Part shown: piece by piece, positions 63,841 to 64,000 of the stretch
How positions within the stretch are numbered: position 1 is the first letter of the stretch
How the letters are laid out: every line of letters begins with the position of its first letter
Source: a virus
Length of the DNA: 64,000 nt
Direction: 5' to 3' (one strand)
Virus record (IMG/VR): IMGVR_UViG_3300032240_001333
Span: 1 to 64,000 of that record
The notes under the pieces: generated by a model
What the model saw: the letters and a program-made list of their open reading frames with translations, nothing else
The model's database searches: none
What the model was told of the DNA's origin: nothing
Translations under genes and position numbers: made by a program

Positions 63841-64000
63841 TGGCAGTAAACAAAAATTTTGAAGTAGATCAAAATACTACTTTCACCTTTCAGGTTCAAT
63901 ATACCTTAGAGGATGAAGTAACGCCTATTAATTTAACTGGTGCAACAGCAAAGATGCAAGTTAGAAATACACAAGGTGGAGATAAACTAGCTTTTACTTT
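63841..64000 (+). CDS. Tail/baseplate-like protein, 3' truncated by window edge
   Basis: 53 residues visible. FTFQVQYTLEDE, TPINLTGATAKMQVR resembles the N-terminal domain of phage BppU/baseplate upper and similar tail proteins. TAGGAG precedes the ATG. Start of the next structural module. Confidence 0.6.

Noticed and set aside
1-64000. Integrase, excisionase system, transposase or attachment site
   Set aside because: None recognised; tRNA genes are complete and not flanked by an integrase, so a temperate element is not supported.

Overview
The window is a piece of a large, AT-rich, lytic-type tailed-phage genome; no integrase or repressor was recognised. Both ends cut through structural genes: a Cys-rich protein open at base 1 and a tail/baseplate-like protein open at base 64000. 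No portal, capsid or tape-measure gene is present, so the genome is longer than the window. A WhiB-family protein, many apparently leaderless genes, a proteasome-like peptidase and a B12-dependent ribonucleotide reductase point to an actinobacterial host, probably a low-GC aquatic lineage. The host is an inference.

Layout. 1-2602: structural/tail-associated genes. 2691-17799 (+): a compact replication and recombination array with metallophosphoesterase, DnaB-like helicase, CHC2/TOPRIM primase, ssDNA-binding protein, DnaE-type polymerase, RecA, Cas4-like nuclease and RuvC-like resolvase, followed by glycosyltransferases, a methyltransferase and a nucleotide-related protein. 17833-21668: packaging (TerS, TerL) with two 2-oxoglutarate/Fe(II) oxygenases interleaved. 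21715-23565: tRNA-Met/Ile2(CAU), Dps, Hsp20 and an FmdB-like protein. 23638-27748: secreted protein, small membrane proteins, lipoprotein, CHAP endolysin and a three-module phage protein. 27828-34258: WhiB, Ntn-hydrolase, secreted subtilase, thioredoxin and a secreted Ig-like protein. 34255-40223: more oxygenases, an AdoMetDC-like protein and many tiny zinc-ribbon proteins.

40788-51194 is a block of about 35 small genes, all on the minus strand, with its own regulatory grammar. Most transcription units start with a TGTCRG box exactly 10 bp upstream of a TANAAT-like -10, and most reading frames are preceded by a near-identical start-associated sequence, AACGAAAGGAAA. Inside this block (about 42762-42894) lies a candidate 130-nt RNA with its own extended -10 promoter and terminator. 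It carries the exact reverse complement of the start-associated sequence. I propose it as a trans-acting RNA able to pair with ribosome-binding regions across the block; this is the most novel-looking system in the window. A cluster of DnaA-box-like sequences (50123-50197) is a candidate origin.

51560-64000: glycosyltransferases, an SGNH-like protein, oxygenases, tRNA-Asn and tRNA-Glu, an HNH nuclease, a collagen-like tail fibre operon, a lytic transglycosylase, a class II RNR and a holin-like protein. A GXY-repeat fibre with Lys at the Y position, P4H-type oxygenases and a GT25-type glycosyltransferase occur together, which suggests post-translational decoration of the fibre.

Outside the minus-strand block two promoter styles dominate: a -10 hexamer exactly 6 nt from the start codon (leaderless mRNA, at least 15 cases on both strands), and a -10 followed by a short hairpin and then a Shine-Dalgarno. 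All functions are from reading sequence alone; no database or folding program was run.
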